Shown here one piece after another: positions 1 through 8,367 of a stretch of DNA of 64,000 bases; position 1 is the stretch's first letter, and every line of letters begins with the position of its first letter. The position numbers and the translations under genes are program-made. Below the pieces are notes generated by a model. The model ran no database searches and was not told where the DNA came from. It saw only the letters and a program-made list of their open reading frames with translations. Source of the stretch: Allobaileyella intestinalis (lineage in GTDB: Bacteria; Bacillota; Clostridia; Peptostreptococcales; Anaerovoracaceae); the NCBI RefSeq assembly GCF_009695865.1, contig NZ_VUNB01000003.1, positions 270,354-334,353 of the forward strand. The letters are read 5' to 3'.

Positions 1-1
1 A

Positions 2-328
2 GATATCATTACAGTAAATGTGGATTCCATTACTACCGATCACATGCAGTCTCTCTGCCTGGGACACCAGGAAAGAGAGATAATGAACGGCAAGCGCATC
101 CTCATTGTTGATGATGTTATCAGTACAGGAGAGTCTCTGATGGCTCTTGAGAAACTGGTTGACGCAGTCGGTGGCAATATCGTGGCAAGAGAAGCGGTAC
201 TGGCCGAAGGAGAGGCTACGACTAGAGACGATATTATTTTCCTGGAGGAGCTGCCTGTATTCAACCCAGACGGTTCTGTAAAGGTAACTGAAACAGATAA
301 TATTGACAATCATCCGGAAATAAAGTAA
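2..328 (+). CDS. Phosphoribosyltransferase family protein (5' end missing)
   Basis: The reading frame is open from the first bases of the window, so this is the C-terminal about 108 residues of a gene that begins to the left. The stretch RILIVDDVISTGESL is the PRPP-binding loop of type I phosphoribosyltransferases: two acidic residues followed by a small-residue loop. The length left after the motif fits adenine/xanthine-type enzymes or PurR-like regulators. Those proteins transfer ribose-5-phosphate from PRPP to a purine base in the cytoplasm, or sense PRPP. Substrate and symbol cannot be decided without the N-terminus. The next gene starts 45 bases downstream. Confidence 0.8.
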   Translation, partial: DIITVNVDSITTDHMQSLCLGHQEREIMNGKRILIVDDVISTGESLMALEKLVDAVGGNIVAREAVLAEGEATTRDDIIFLEELPVFNPDGSVKVTETDNIDNHPEIK

Positions 329-373
329 GGCCGGGTGCTGAGGACAGCGGGTGCCGGGAAACCGGAGGAAGAA

Positions 374-811
374 ATGAGCCCACAGGCACAGCACATGAAG
401 AAAGAGAACAAAACCGGAAGAAAGTGGCGGAAGGTTCTGCTGGCAGTTATCATCATTCTGCTGGCAGCAGGATTGATCTTCCGCTTCTTCGTGTATGATA
501 AATTGGTGGATAAGGCGGCAGACCACGTGGTGAGCAGTGCCATGGCCTCTCAGGGTTACTCTCAGGAGCAGGTGAGCAAGGCCCTCGACAGCCTTGACAC
601 TGCCGACAGAACCACCGTTCAGAACATTATCAAGAACCACGACGATCCTGCCACCATAAAGGAAGCGGCAGGCTATGCACAGACTGGCAACAAAGAAGCC
701 CTGAAGGAGCTGGCAGATGAGAAGCTCACAGCTCAGGAGAAGGCAGAGCTGAAGGAGATTTACGAGAAATACGTGAACCAGCAGAATGCTGAAAGCGGCC
801 AGACAGCATAA
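374..811 (+). CDS. Small membrane-anchored protein of unknown function
   Basis: 145 residues. A basic N-terminus (KKENKTGRKWRK) precedes one hydrophobic segment at about residues 20-42 (VLLAVIIILLAAGLIFRFFV), so a single membrane anchor with the rest outside is likely. The remainder is charged and helical with many Lys, Glu, Ala and Gln, and contains short repeated motifs (ALDSLDTADR, ALKELADEKL). I chose the ATG at 374 because GGAGGAAGAA stands directly before it; an upstream TTG at 335 lacks such a site. It lies between the phosphoribosyltransferase and the acyl-CoA synthetases on the same strand. No family is recognised. Confidence 0.7.
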   Translation: MSPQAQHMKKENKTGRKWRKVLLAVIIILLAAGLIFRFFVYDKLVDKAADHVVSSAMASQGYSQEQVSKALDSLDTADRTTVQNIIKNHDDPATIKEAAGYAQTGNKEALKELADEKLTAQEKAELKEIYEKYVNQQNAESGQTA

Positions 812-847
812 GCACAGGGGATTTTCAGTAACAGCGGGGGAATAATT

Positions 848-2662
848 TTGAACAGCAGAAAATATGAAAACAGCCTTTACAAAGTAGAGTATGTAGAGAC
901 TATAAGGGAATTCATAAGGGCTACTGTAGACCGGTATCCGGACCGTTGGGCGTATATGTACAAGGATGTTCACGGAGAGCCGTGGAAACACATAACTTTC
1001 CGGGAGTTTTACCGTAAGATGAACGGCCTTGGAACTGCCCTGCTGGACATGGGGCTCAAGGGAGCAAACATGGCCGTAACAGGAGAATCCAGCTACAGAT
1101 GGGTTTTGTCATATTTTACAGTTTGCAGCGGCGCCGGGACTATTGTTCCTATTGATAAGAACCTGGAAGAAGGAGAGATCATCAACCTGCTCACAAGGGC
1201 AGATGTGAAGCTTTTCTTCGTATCTCCGAAGATGGCCGAGAAAGTCGGATCTCTTCTGGAGCAGGTTCCGGGCCTTGAATACATGGTGATCATGGACGAT
1301 CCTGCCAGCCACTGCGCCAAGTACCTGGAAACCTCTGAAAGGGAAGATGGCACTGTGGTCAACGCCTTTGGGGGACAGGCAAAGATCTGCCTTCAGACCG
1401 AACTGATCAGCCGGGGCCGGAAAATGCTGGAGGATGGAGACAGGACTTATATCCGCCAGGAAGTGGATCAGGAAGACCTTTCCACAATCCTTTTTACATC
1501 GGGAACTACAGGCCTTGCCAAGGGAGTAATGCTTTCCCACAGGAATCTTACTCAGAACGTGGTAAACATGAGCAAGTACTTCCACATTCCTGACGGAGGC
1601 AGGGTTCTTTCGGTTCTTCCCATTCACCACGCCTACGAGTGTACCTGCACCATCATGACCTGTTTCTATCAGGGAGCTACTGTAGTAATCTGCGAAGGCC
1701 TGAAGCACATCCAGACTAATTTTACAGATGCCCACTGCAACATAATGCTGGGAGTTCCCCTGATATTCGAGAATATTTACAGAAAAATCTGGCATCAGGC
1801 GGAGAAGAGCGGCAGTGCGGAAACCCTGAGAAGGGGTATTGCCGTTTCCAAGAAACTCAACCTGAGAAACAGACCGGCCATGACGAAGCGGATGTTCAAG
1901 CCAGTTCACCAGATTTTCGGTGACGACCTGTACTGCCTCATTGCAGGAGGTGCGGCCATTGATCCCAAGGTTATCATTGAGCTTGAGGCCATGGGACTGC
2001 CTATTATCCAGGGCTACGGAATGACGGAGAACGCTCCGATCATTGCAGTTAACCCGGACAGATACAGCAAGGCCAATGCCGCTGGAAAACCAATGCCGGG
2101 AACGGAAGTCCGGATCATAGACAAGGACGAAACGGGAATAGGAGAGATCATCTGCAAGGGACCGTCAGTAATGATGGGATATTACAAGGATCCTGAGAAC
2201 ACAGCAAAGACCATAGTCAACGGCTGGCTGCAGACAGGAGACTACGGATACATGGACGAAGACGGCTTCGTGTACGTAACAGGCCGGAAGAAGAATGTAA
2301 TCGTCACAAAGGGCGGAAAGAATATTTTCCCTGAGGAAGTAGAATACTACCTTCTTCTGAATCCATACATCAACGAAGTAATGGTATACGGCAAACCGGA
2401 CTCCAGGGGGGATCTGATCTGCACAGCCATTATCTATCCGGAAACAGCCGCATTAAGGGAGATGGGAGCTGAAACGGACAAGCAGGTATGCAGCCTGCTG
2501 AGAGCCGCAGTTGAAGAGGCAAACGGAAAGATGCCTCCGTATAAAAGGGTGCGGAGATTTGAAGTCAGGGACAAGGCATTCCTCAAAACCACAACGCTGA
2601 AGATCAAGCGCTTTGAGGAAGAGAATTTTGAGTACGTTTACGATGACAGATCATTCAGGTAG
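848..2662 (+). CDS. AMP-dependent synthetase, long-chain acyl-CoA synthetase type (first copy)
   Basis: 604 residues, the usual size of FadD-like enzymes. The AMP-binding P-loop motif TSGTTGLAKGVMLSH is at about residue 217. GYGMTENAPI, the adenylate-forming A5 motif, and TGDYGYMDEDGFVYVTGRKKNVI with the C-terminal catalytic Lys region (TTTLKIKRF) are all present. The family activates fatty acids as acyl-AMP and then acyl-CoA in the cytoplasm. The start is a TTG preceded by GGGGGAATAATT. The gene is followed after 28 bases by a second homologous synthetase, with which it probably forms an operon. Actual substrate chain length is not readable from sequence; other adenylate-forming ligases remain possible. 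Confidence 0.85.
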   Translation: MNSRKYENSLYKVEYVETIREFIRATVDRYPDRWAYMYKDVHGEPWKHITFREFYRKMNGLGTALLDMGLKGANMAVTGESSYRWVLSYFTVCSGAGTIVPIDKNLEEGEIINLLTRADVKLFFVSPKMAEKVGSLLEQVPGLEYMVIMDDPASHCAKYLETSEREDGTVVNAFGGQAKICLQTELISRGRKMLEDGDRTYIRQEVDQEDLSTILFTSGTTGLAKGVMLSHRNLTQNVVNMSKYFHIPDGGRVLSVLPIHHAYECTCTIMTCFYQGATVVICEGLKHIQTNFTDAHCNIMLGVPLIFENIYRKIWHQAEKSGSAETLRRGIAVSKKLNLRNRPAMTKRMFKPVHQIFGDDLYCLIAGGAAIDPKVIIELEAMGLPIIQGYGMTENAPIIAVNPDRYSKANAAGKPMPGTEVRIIDKDETGIGEIICKGPSVMMGYYKDPENTAKTIVNGWLQTGDYGYMDEDGFVYVTGRKKNVIVTKGGKNIFPEEVEYYLLLNPYINEVMVYGKPDSRGDLICTAIIYPETAALREMGAETDKQVCSLLRAAVEEANGKMPPYKRVRRFEVRDKAFLKTTTLKIKRFEEENFEYVYDDRSFR

Positions 2663-2690
2663 AGAACCTGATACCGAGGAGAGATTTTTT

Positions 2691-4544
2691 ATGTGGAATC
2701 AGCTCACTGACCCTGAGAATCAGACCAGAGAATACCTGGCGGCAAAGGCAAGAGAAATGGCGGAGATGGAAACCTTCATGAAGGGCCTTAACGAAAACCC
2801 GGATCCCTGCGTTTTGTACCGCTGGAGAGATGCAGTAACAGACATTAAGCAGATGCTCCAGAAGAGAGCAGCCGAAGACGGGGACAGAACCCTTTTCATG
2901 CAGAAATTTCACCACGACCAGCCCTACACTCACATTACCTACCGTCAGGTGCTGGAAGACGTTAACGCCCTTGGAACAGCTCTTCTCAAATTGGGCCTGG
3001 AAGGCCAGAACATCGGGGTTGTGGGAAGAAACTGCTACCAGTGGGCAGAAACCTACCTGGCAGTAGTAGGAGGCGTCGGCGTAATCGTTCCGCTGGACAA
3101 AGAACTTCACCAGGGAGAGCTGAAGCAGCTGACTGCCAAGGGTGACCTGACAGCAGTGGTAACAGATTCCAAGCATTTTGAGGATTTCTGCCAGATAAGG
3201 GACAGCGGCGAGACCAAGCTGCGCTACATCATAGGCATAGATGTGGCTCCGGAGGATCAGGTTCCTGAAGAGGGAATTATTTCCTGGGAAAAACTGAGAG
3301 AAGCCGGGCGCCAGCTGGTGGCTGAGGGAGACAGGGCTTATATTGATGCGGAAGTCTATAACGACAGACTTGCCATCATCCTGTTCACTTCAGGAACTAC
3401 AGGCGTTTCAAAGGGTGTAATGCTGTGCCACAAGAACATCATCACCGATGTAATGATGGCCCAGACCTTTATCCAGGTAGAGAAAGGAGATGTTTTCTTC
3501 TCCCTTCTGCCGATCCACCACACTTATGAGTGCACCTGTTCCTTCATAGAATCCATATACTGCACCGGATCCCTGGCCTTCTGCCAGGGCCTGAAATACA
3601 TTGTCAGCGACCTCCAGGAAGCGGAGCCAACCCTGCTCCTGGCCGTTCCTCTGATATACGAAAAGCTCTACTCCAAGATCATCAGGGAGATCAGAAAGCA
3701 GGGCAAGGAGAAACAGCTGAACGCACTCTTTGAAATAAACAAAGTAACCAAGAAAATAGGCCTGGATATTTCAAAGCCTGCCACAAAGCAGATAAGATCC
3801 ATCTTCGGCCCCAAGCTTAGAACTCCTATTGTAGGCGGTGCAGCTGCAGACGTGAAGGTCCTGGACTTCCTCACTAACCTGGGATACAGGGCGGTGCAGG
3901 GCTACGGTCTTACTGAAACTTCGCCTATGGTGACCCTGAACCCCGACAGGGGCGGCCACACCAGAAACGAATCCATAGGCCATGTTTTTCCAATGGTTGA
4001 ATGCATGATCTATGAGCCTGACAAAACCGGCGTTGGAGAAATCTGCTTCAAAGGTCCTAACATCATGCTGGGATACTACAAAGATGAAGAGGCCACAAAG
4101 GCTGCCATGTTCGACGGCTGGTTCCACACAGGCGACCTGGGATACATGTCCAAAGACAAGTACGTTTATATTACAGGCAGGAAAAAGAACATGATTCTCA
4201 CTGCCAACGGTGAGAACGTGTATCCGGAAGAGCTGGAGAGCTACCTGCTGAAGTCGGATTATGTGGAAGAATGCATGGTCTGGGGAGATGACCAGGCAGG
4301 AACGGTGAACAACAACCGGATTTGTGCTACCATCAGAGTTTCCGAGGAAACCGTTCAGGAGAAGCTGGGAGAGAATTACAGCGACCAGGCGGTGAAGAAA
4401 CTGATTCAGGACCTGGTGGATGATATCAACAAGGAAATGCCTGCATTCAAGAAGATCAACAGGGTGATCATCAGGAAAAGACCTTTCAATGTGACCACCG
4501 CAATGAAGATCAGGCGTTTTGTAAAAGACAACAGAGAAGCTTAG
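2691..4544 (+). CDS. AMP-dependent synthetase, long-chain acyl-CoA synthetase type (second copy)
   Basis: 617 residues. It shares the architecture of the preceding gene: P-loop FTSGTTGVSKGVMLCH at about residue 232, GYGLTETSPMV, HTGDLGYMSKDKYVYITGRKKN, and the C-terminal TTAMKIRRF Lys motif. Both copies share the PIHHTYECTC/PIHHAYECTC segment, so they are paralogs from an old tandem duplication. An open frame extends upstream into the first copy, but the ATG at 2691 is preceded by GAGGAGAGATTTTTT, which sets the start. It probably activates fatty or other carboxylic acids to CoA thioesters; why two copies are kept is unknown. Confidence 0.85.
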   Translation: MWNQLTDPENQTREYLAAKAREMAEMETFMKGLNENPDPCVLYRWRDAVTDIKQMLQKRAAEDGDRTLFMQKFHHDQPYTHITYRQVLEDVNALGTALLKLGLEGQNIGVVGRNCYQWAETYLAVVGGVGVIVPLDKELHQGELKQLTAKGDLTAVVTDSKHFEDFCQIRDSGETKLRYIIGIDVAPEDQVPEEGIISWEKLREAGRQLVAEGDRAYIDAEVYNDRLAIILFTSGTTGVSKGVMLCHKNIITDVMMAQTFIQVEKGDVFFSLLPIHHTYECTCSFIESIYCTGSLAFCQGLKYIVSDLQEAEPTLLLAVPLIYEKLYSKIIREIRKQGKEKQLNALFEINKVTKKIGLDISKPATKQIRSIFGPKLRTPIVGGAAADVKVLDFLTNLGYRAVQGYGLTETSPMVTLNPDRGGHTRNESIGHVFPMVECMIYEPDKTGVGEICFKGPNIMLGYYKDEEATKAAMFDGWFHTGDLGYMSKDKYVYITGRKKNMILTANGENVYPEELESYLLKSDYVEECMVWGDDQAGTVNNNRICATIRVSEETVQEKLGENYSDQAVKKLIQDLVDDINKEMPAFKKINRVIIRKRPFNVTTAMKIRRFVKDNREA

Positions 4545-4638
4545 TTTTTCGGGCTTGAGGGCTTGAGGAGCGCGGGTATACATAATACTGTTCTAACACC
4601 CCTGGGAAGTCCGCAGGGAAATAACGAAAGAAGGAAAA

Positions 4639-5739
4639 ATGGGAGAGAGAATGTATCCGGCTGTTGTGATTGACCACAGCAAGCTGAAGGAGAATGCCGG
4701 AAAGGTAAGAGAGCTTTGCGGCAGCCGCGGCATAAGGGTTGCCGGTGTTATAAAGGGAGCAAATGGAATCTTGTCAGTTGTGGAGGATATGGTGGACAGC
4801 GGAATTGACATGCTGGCATCATCCAGAATGGAGCAGCTGGCCAGGGTTAAGGACGCAGGCATCAAGGCGGAGCTTCTGATGATCAGGGTTCCAATGCTCT
4901 GTGAAATCCAGGAGCTGGTGAGAGTCTGTGACCTCAGCCTGAACAGCGAGATCAGGACTCTGGAAGCCATTAATGAAGAGGCTTTAAGGCAGGGGAAAAA
5001 ACATGGTGTCGTTTTGATGGCAGATCTGGGAGATCTGAGGGAAGGATTTTTTGATCCGGAGGATCTGAAGGCGGCCGCCCTCCACGTAGAAAACCACCTG
5101 GAGGGCCTTGTCCTCCGCGGCATCGGCACCAACCTGGGCTGCTACGGCTCCGTCATGCCCACGGAGGACAAGATGGAGGCCCTGGCCAGCCTGGCAGAAG
5201 AAGTCCAGGGCCTCATCGGCCGCCCTCTTGAAATCGTGTCCGGCGGTGCAACCAGCAGCCTGATGGGCGTTTTTGACAACTACATGCCGGACACCGTGAA
5301 CATGCTTCGCATAGGGGCCGGAATCCTTGTAGGCCCCCTGGACGAAACCTGCACCTGCTACCACTATGACCAGATGAAAATGCTCAATGACGACTGCTTC
5401 ACCCTGGAAGCCCAGGTCATTGAAGTCAAGAAAAAGGCCTCCCACCCTCAGGGCACCCTGGGCGTTGACGCCTTCGGCCACAAGAAAACCTACGTGGACA
5501 GGGGCATGAGGACCAGAGCCCTCTGCGCCGTCGGCGGTGCAGACTTCGGAGATCCGGAAGACATCATTCCAATTGATCCCGGCGTTGAAGTAGTAGGCTG
5601 CTCAGGAGACCACCTGATTCTGGACGTGGAAGATGCACCGGAAAAACCGGCAGTGGGAGACGTAATAAGATTCAAAACAAAGTACACGGCCCTTCTCCGT
5701 TTGACCGGAAGCGAAAATGTACATATCATAGATAAGTAG
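4639..5739 (+). CDS. Ornithine/alanine racemase family PLP-dependent enzyme
   Basis: 366 residues. A fold-type III PLP enzyme: MYPAVVIDHSKLKEN followed by GVIKGANG, where Lys39 is the expected PLP Schiff-base lysine, then LLMIRVPM, LGDLREGFF, SGGATSSL and LRIGAGILVG, all typical of the Orr (ornithine racemase)/YhfX group rather than of Alr. The family racemises ornithine or related amino acids in clostridial amino-acid fermentation. The start at 4639 follows AGAAGGAAAAA; a second ATG four codons later is possible. It stands alone downstream of the synthetases and is followed by a hairpin. Substrate is inferred from family only. Confidence 0.8.
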   Translation: MGERMYPAVVIDHSKLKENAGKVRELCGSRGIRVAGVIKGANGILSVVEDMVDSGIDMLASSRMEQLARVKDAGIKAELLMIRVPMLCEIQELVRVCDLSLNSEIRTLEAINEEALRQGKKHGVVLMADLGDLREGFFDPEDLKAAALHVENHLEGLVLRGIGTNLGCYGSVMPTEDKMEALASLAEEVQGLIGRPLEIVSGGATSSLMGVFDNYMPDTVNMLRIGAGILVGPLDETCTCYHYDQMKMLNDDCFTLEAQVIEVKKKASHPQGTLGVDAFGHKKTYVDRGMRTRALCAVGGADFGDPEDIIPIDPGVEVVGCSGDHLILDVEDAPEKPAVGDVIRFKTKYTALLRLTGSENVHIIDK

Positions 5740-5752
5740 TTTTTGCAGACCA

Positions 5753-5783
5753 CCGGCAACAGCAGCTAAGGAGCTGCTGCCGG
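5753..5783 (+). terminator. Hairpin after the racemase gene, possible terminator
   Basis: CAGCAGCT (5760-5767) pairs perfectly with AGCTGCTG (5772-5779) around loop AAGG, and CCGG at 5753-5756 can pair with CCGG at 5780-5783 across a small bulge. There is no immediate T run; a T7 occurs only further on near 5809-5815. Termination is therefore plausible but not certain. Confidence 0.4.
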
Positions 5784-5872
5784 AACAGTAACTAAGGTAA
5801 TAAATTATTTTTTTCCAAAAGATATTTAAAAATAACATAAGAAGTTGATCCAGCTGAAAGGAGAATCACAAA

Positions 5873-6349
5873 ATGACAGAAGTTGTAGAAATGACGAGAG
5901 AGGGCAAGGAAGAGCTTGAGGCGGAACTTGAACACCTTGTCACAGTTGAGAGAAAGGAAAACGCTGAGAGGCTGAAAATCGCCATTTCTTACGGAGACCT
6001 TTCCGAGAACGCCGAGTACGATGCGGCTAAAGAGGCTCAGGCCGAGACAGAGCAGAGAATCAACGAGATCGAGGCCATGCTCAGAACTGCAAAAGTCGTT
6101 GGGGATGATGACCTGGCAGACGACGTAGCCGGCATCGGCCGCAGGGTAACTGTGAAAAACAAGGCAACAGGAGAGGAAGAGACCTATACAATCGTTGGTA
6201 TCACAGAGGCTGATCCATTCAGCGGAAAGATTTCCAAGGATTCTCCAGTGGGATCAAACCTGGACGGCCACAGAGTTGGAGACATGGTTGAGTTCGTGAC
6301 TCCTGGTGGCGAGGTTAAGTACGAAGTGCTGAAGATCGAGAAGGCATAG
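5873..6349 (+). CDS. greA: Transcription elongation factor GreA
   Basis: 158 residues, the standard GreA length. The N-terminal coiled coil carries the conserved acidic tip (GDLSENAEYDAAKEAQ), and the C-terminal domain shows SPVGSNLDGHRVGD and TPGGEVKYEVLKIE. GreA binds the RNA polymerase secondary channel and stimulates cleavage of the transcript in backtracked complexes. GAAAGGAGAATCACAAA precedes the ATG. lysS follows after 107 bases, and greA-lysS adjacency is common in Bacillota. Confidence 0.95.
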   Translation: MTEVVEMTREGKEELEAELEHLVTVERKENAERLKIAISYGDLSENAEYDAAKEAQAETEQRINEIEAMLRTAKVVGDDDLADDVAGIGRRVTVKNKATGEEETYTIVGITEADPFSGKISKDSPVGSNLDGHRVGDMVEFVTPGGEVKYEVLKIEKA

Positions 6350-6456
6350 TAAAAAATCCGGTCACATGCCGGAGGTATACGGAAAATCATCATTTCAACC
6401 ATCATTCCAACAGGCCGGAGGAACCGGCAGAGCGAAAGGATTAACAGAGGATAAAC

Positions 6457-8001
6457 ATGAGTACCGAAAACAATCAGCAGGCTCCTGCAGAAGAGCATAT
6501 TATGACTGAAGAGGAGCTGGGAGAACAGAGACAGATCCGCCGCAACAAGCTGGCTGACCTGAGAGCCATGGGCAGAGATCCATACGTGATCGAGACATAC
6601 GACGTAACTGCTCACAGCATGGATATCAAGGATAACTACGAGGCAATGGAGGACCAGGAGGTATCTGTTGCCGGCCGTATCATGAGCAAAAGAGTCATGG
6701 GAAAGGCTGCTTTTTTCGATATCCTGGACAAGCAGGGCAGAATCCAGTGCTACGTAAGGAGAGACGACATCGGCCAGGAGGAGTACAAGCTTTTTAAGAC
6801 CTACGACATTGGCGACATAGTGGGCATCAAGGGTATCGTCTTCAAGACAAAGACCGGAGAGATATCCGTCCACACCAATGAGCTGACCCTTCTGTGCAAG
6901 TCCCTGCAGGTGCTGCCGGACAAGTGGAGCGGTCTGAAGGATCCGGATCTCAGGTACCGCCAGCGCTATGTGGACCTGATCATGAACAGCGAGGTTAGGG
7001 ACACCTTCGTGAAGAGATCCCGCATCGAGCACATCATCAGGCAGGTGCTGGAAGATGACTACGGGTTCCTGGAGGTGCGGACGCCTATACTCCAGACCAT
7101 CGCCGGAGGAGCCGCGGCCCGTCCTTTCATCACCCACCACAACACCCTGGACATCGATATGTATCTGAGGATCGCCACAGAGCTTTACCTTAAGCGCTGC
7201 ATCGTTGGAGGAATGGACAGAGTCTATGAGATGGGCCAGTGCTTCAGAAACGAGGGCATGGACCAGCGCCACAACCCTGAGTACACCTCCATGGAGTGCT
7301 ACATGGCCTACGGCAACCTGGACAACATGATGGACATCACTGAGCAGATCGTGTACAAATGCGCCATGGAGATCAACGGCTCCCCGATCATCAAATATCA
7401 GGGCAAGGAGTTCGACGTGACTCCGCCGTGGAACAAGATCGACATGACCGAGACTGTACAGAAGGTGACGGGTATTCCTTTTGACAGGATAGATACTGAC
7501 GAGGAGGCCAGAAAGGCCGCCATCGAATACGGAATGGATCCTGAGGATGTAAACAAGTGGACCCGCGGGAAGATCATCGCAGAAATGTTCGACGACTACT
7601 GCGAGGACGTTCCCGGCCTGATGGACGGGCCTGTTTTCCTCACAGGACATCCGGTGGAGATATCCCCGCTGGCCAAGAAGGACCCTCACGATCCGCGCAT
7701 CACCCGCCGGTTTGAAGCATACATCAATGGATGGGAGCTGGGCAACGCCTTTTCCGAGCTCAATGACCCTATCGACCAGTACGAGCGCTTCGCGGAGCAG
7801 CAGAGAGAAAGAGAAGCCGGCGACGACGAGGCCCATCCGATGGACATGGACTTCGTTAACGCCATCGAGGTCGGACTGCCGCCGACAGGAGGCCTGGGGA
7901 TCGGCGTGGACAGGCTGATTATGCTGATCACGGACCAGCCTTCCATCAGAGACGTGATCCTATTCCCGACAATGAAGACCAAAGACGAAAAAAACGCTTA
8001 A
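6457..8001 (+). CDS. lysS: Lysine--tRNA ligase, class II
   Basis: 514 residues. An N-terminal OB-fold anticodon-binding domain (VAGRIMSKRVMGKAAFFDILDK) is followed by the class II core: motif 2 (FRNEGMDQRHNPEYTSMECYMAYG) and motif 3 (GLPPTGGLGIGVDRLIMLI). It charges tRNA-Lys with lysine in the cytoplasm. The ATG follows AACAGAGGATAAAC. The gene appears complete, and the mobile element begins only about 30 bases behind its stop codon, so the lysS 3' flank served as the integration region. Confidence 0.96.
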   Translation: MSTENNQQAPAEEHIMTEEELGEQRQIRRNKLADLRAMGRDPYVIETYDVTAHSMDIKDNYEAMEDQEVSVAGRIMSKRVMGKAAFFDILDKQGRIQCYVRRDDIGQEEYKLFKTYDIGDIVGIKGIVFKTKTGEISVHTNELTLLCKSLQVLPDKWSGLKDPDLRYRQRYVDLIMNSEVRDTFVKRSRIEHIIRQVLEDDYGFLEVRTPILQTIAGGAAARPFITHHNTLDIDMYLRIATELYLKRCIVGGMDRVYEMGQCFRNEGMDQRHNPEYTSMECYMAYGNLDNMMDITEQIVYKCAMEINGSPIIKYQGKEFDVTPPWNKIDMTETVQKVTGIPFDRIDTDEEARKAAIEYGMDPEDVNKWTRGKIIAEMFDDYCEDVPGLMDGPVFLTGHPVEISPLAKKDPHDPRITRRFEAYINGWELGNAFSELNDPIDQYERFAEQQREREAGDDEAHPMDMDFVNAIEVGLPPTGGLGIGVDRLIMLITDQPSIRDVILFPTMKTKDEKNA

Positions 8002-8034
8002 AACAAAGGGTTTCTGATGTGCAAACGCACCAAT

Positions 8035-8052
8035 TTACCAACGATTTACCAA
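8035..8052 (+). repeat. Left attachment-site candidate (18-bp direct repeat)
   Basis: TTACCAACGATTTACCAA is identical to 35673-35690 behind the integrase gene. It starts 33 bases after the lysS stop. It may be the recombination core (attL), or TTACCAA-type integrase binding repeats that lie at both ends. The flanking bases differ on both sides. Confidence 0.6.
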
Positions 8053-8058
8053 CAGTTT

Positions 8059-8074
8059 GACAGAAGCACGTACC
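8059..8074 (+). repeat. 16-bp site at the ICE left end, inverted copy upstream of int
   Basis: GACAGAAGCACGTACC here is the exact reverse complement of 34391-34406, just in front of the integrase start. It stands seven bases inside the left attachment repeat. The position suggests an arm-type binding site for Int or Xis. Confidence 0.5.
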
Positions 8075-8103
8075 AGTAAGGCAGGATATTGACCTGTGAT
8101 GAA

Positions 8104-8130
8104 GGCGCTCCGTTCGGGGCGTCTTTTTTT
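8104..8130 (+). terminator. Rho-independent terminator at the ICE left end
   Basis: GGCGCTCC (8104-8111) pairs with GGGGCGTC (8116-8123), including two G-T pairs, around loop GTTC, and T7 follows directly. It would stop rightward transcripts coming from lysS before they enter the transfer operon. The next 237 bases hold no gene; TTGGCAAAATCC occurs twice there (8132-8143 and 8239-8250). Confidence 0.7.
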
Positions 8131-8367
8131 GTTGGCAAAATCCGGCTTGGAATCGTTTAGAGCTTTGGAAACGGCAAAAGAGGTTATGCGCGGTTCCGGT
8201 TTTTGACAATCGCACATTCAACGACGGGATGGAGCCGTTTGGCAAAATCCTTTCTGATGACGTGTAAGGTACTGCGGGAGGAATCGTGCTGCGGCTGATA
8301 TACTTCCATGTCAAGGATACCCGGACGGGATTCGCGCATTCTCCAAACTACAGGGAAAGGAAACGGC

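Noticed and set aside
6184..7836. 550-residue open frame on the minus strand
   Set aside because: It lies antisense to greA and lysS, whose products are certain; its translation shows no family pattern.
8203..8231. TTGACA as -35 of the transfer operon
   Set aside because: No acceptable -10 hexamer stands 16-18 bases downstream, so I do not call a promoter.
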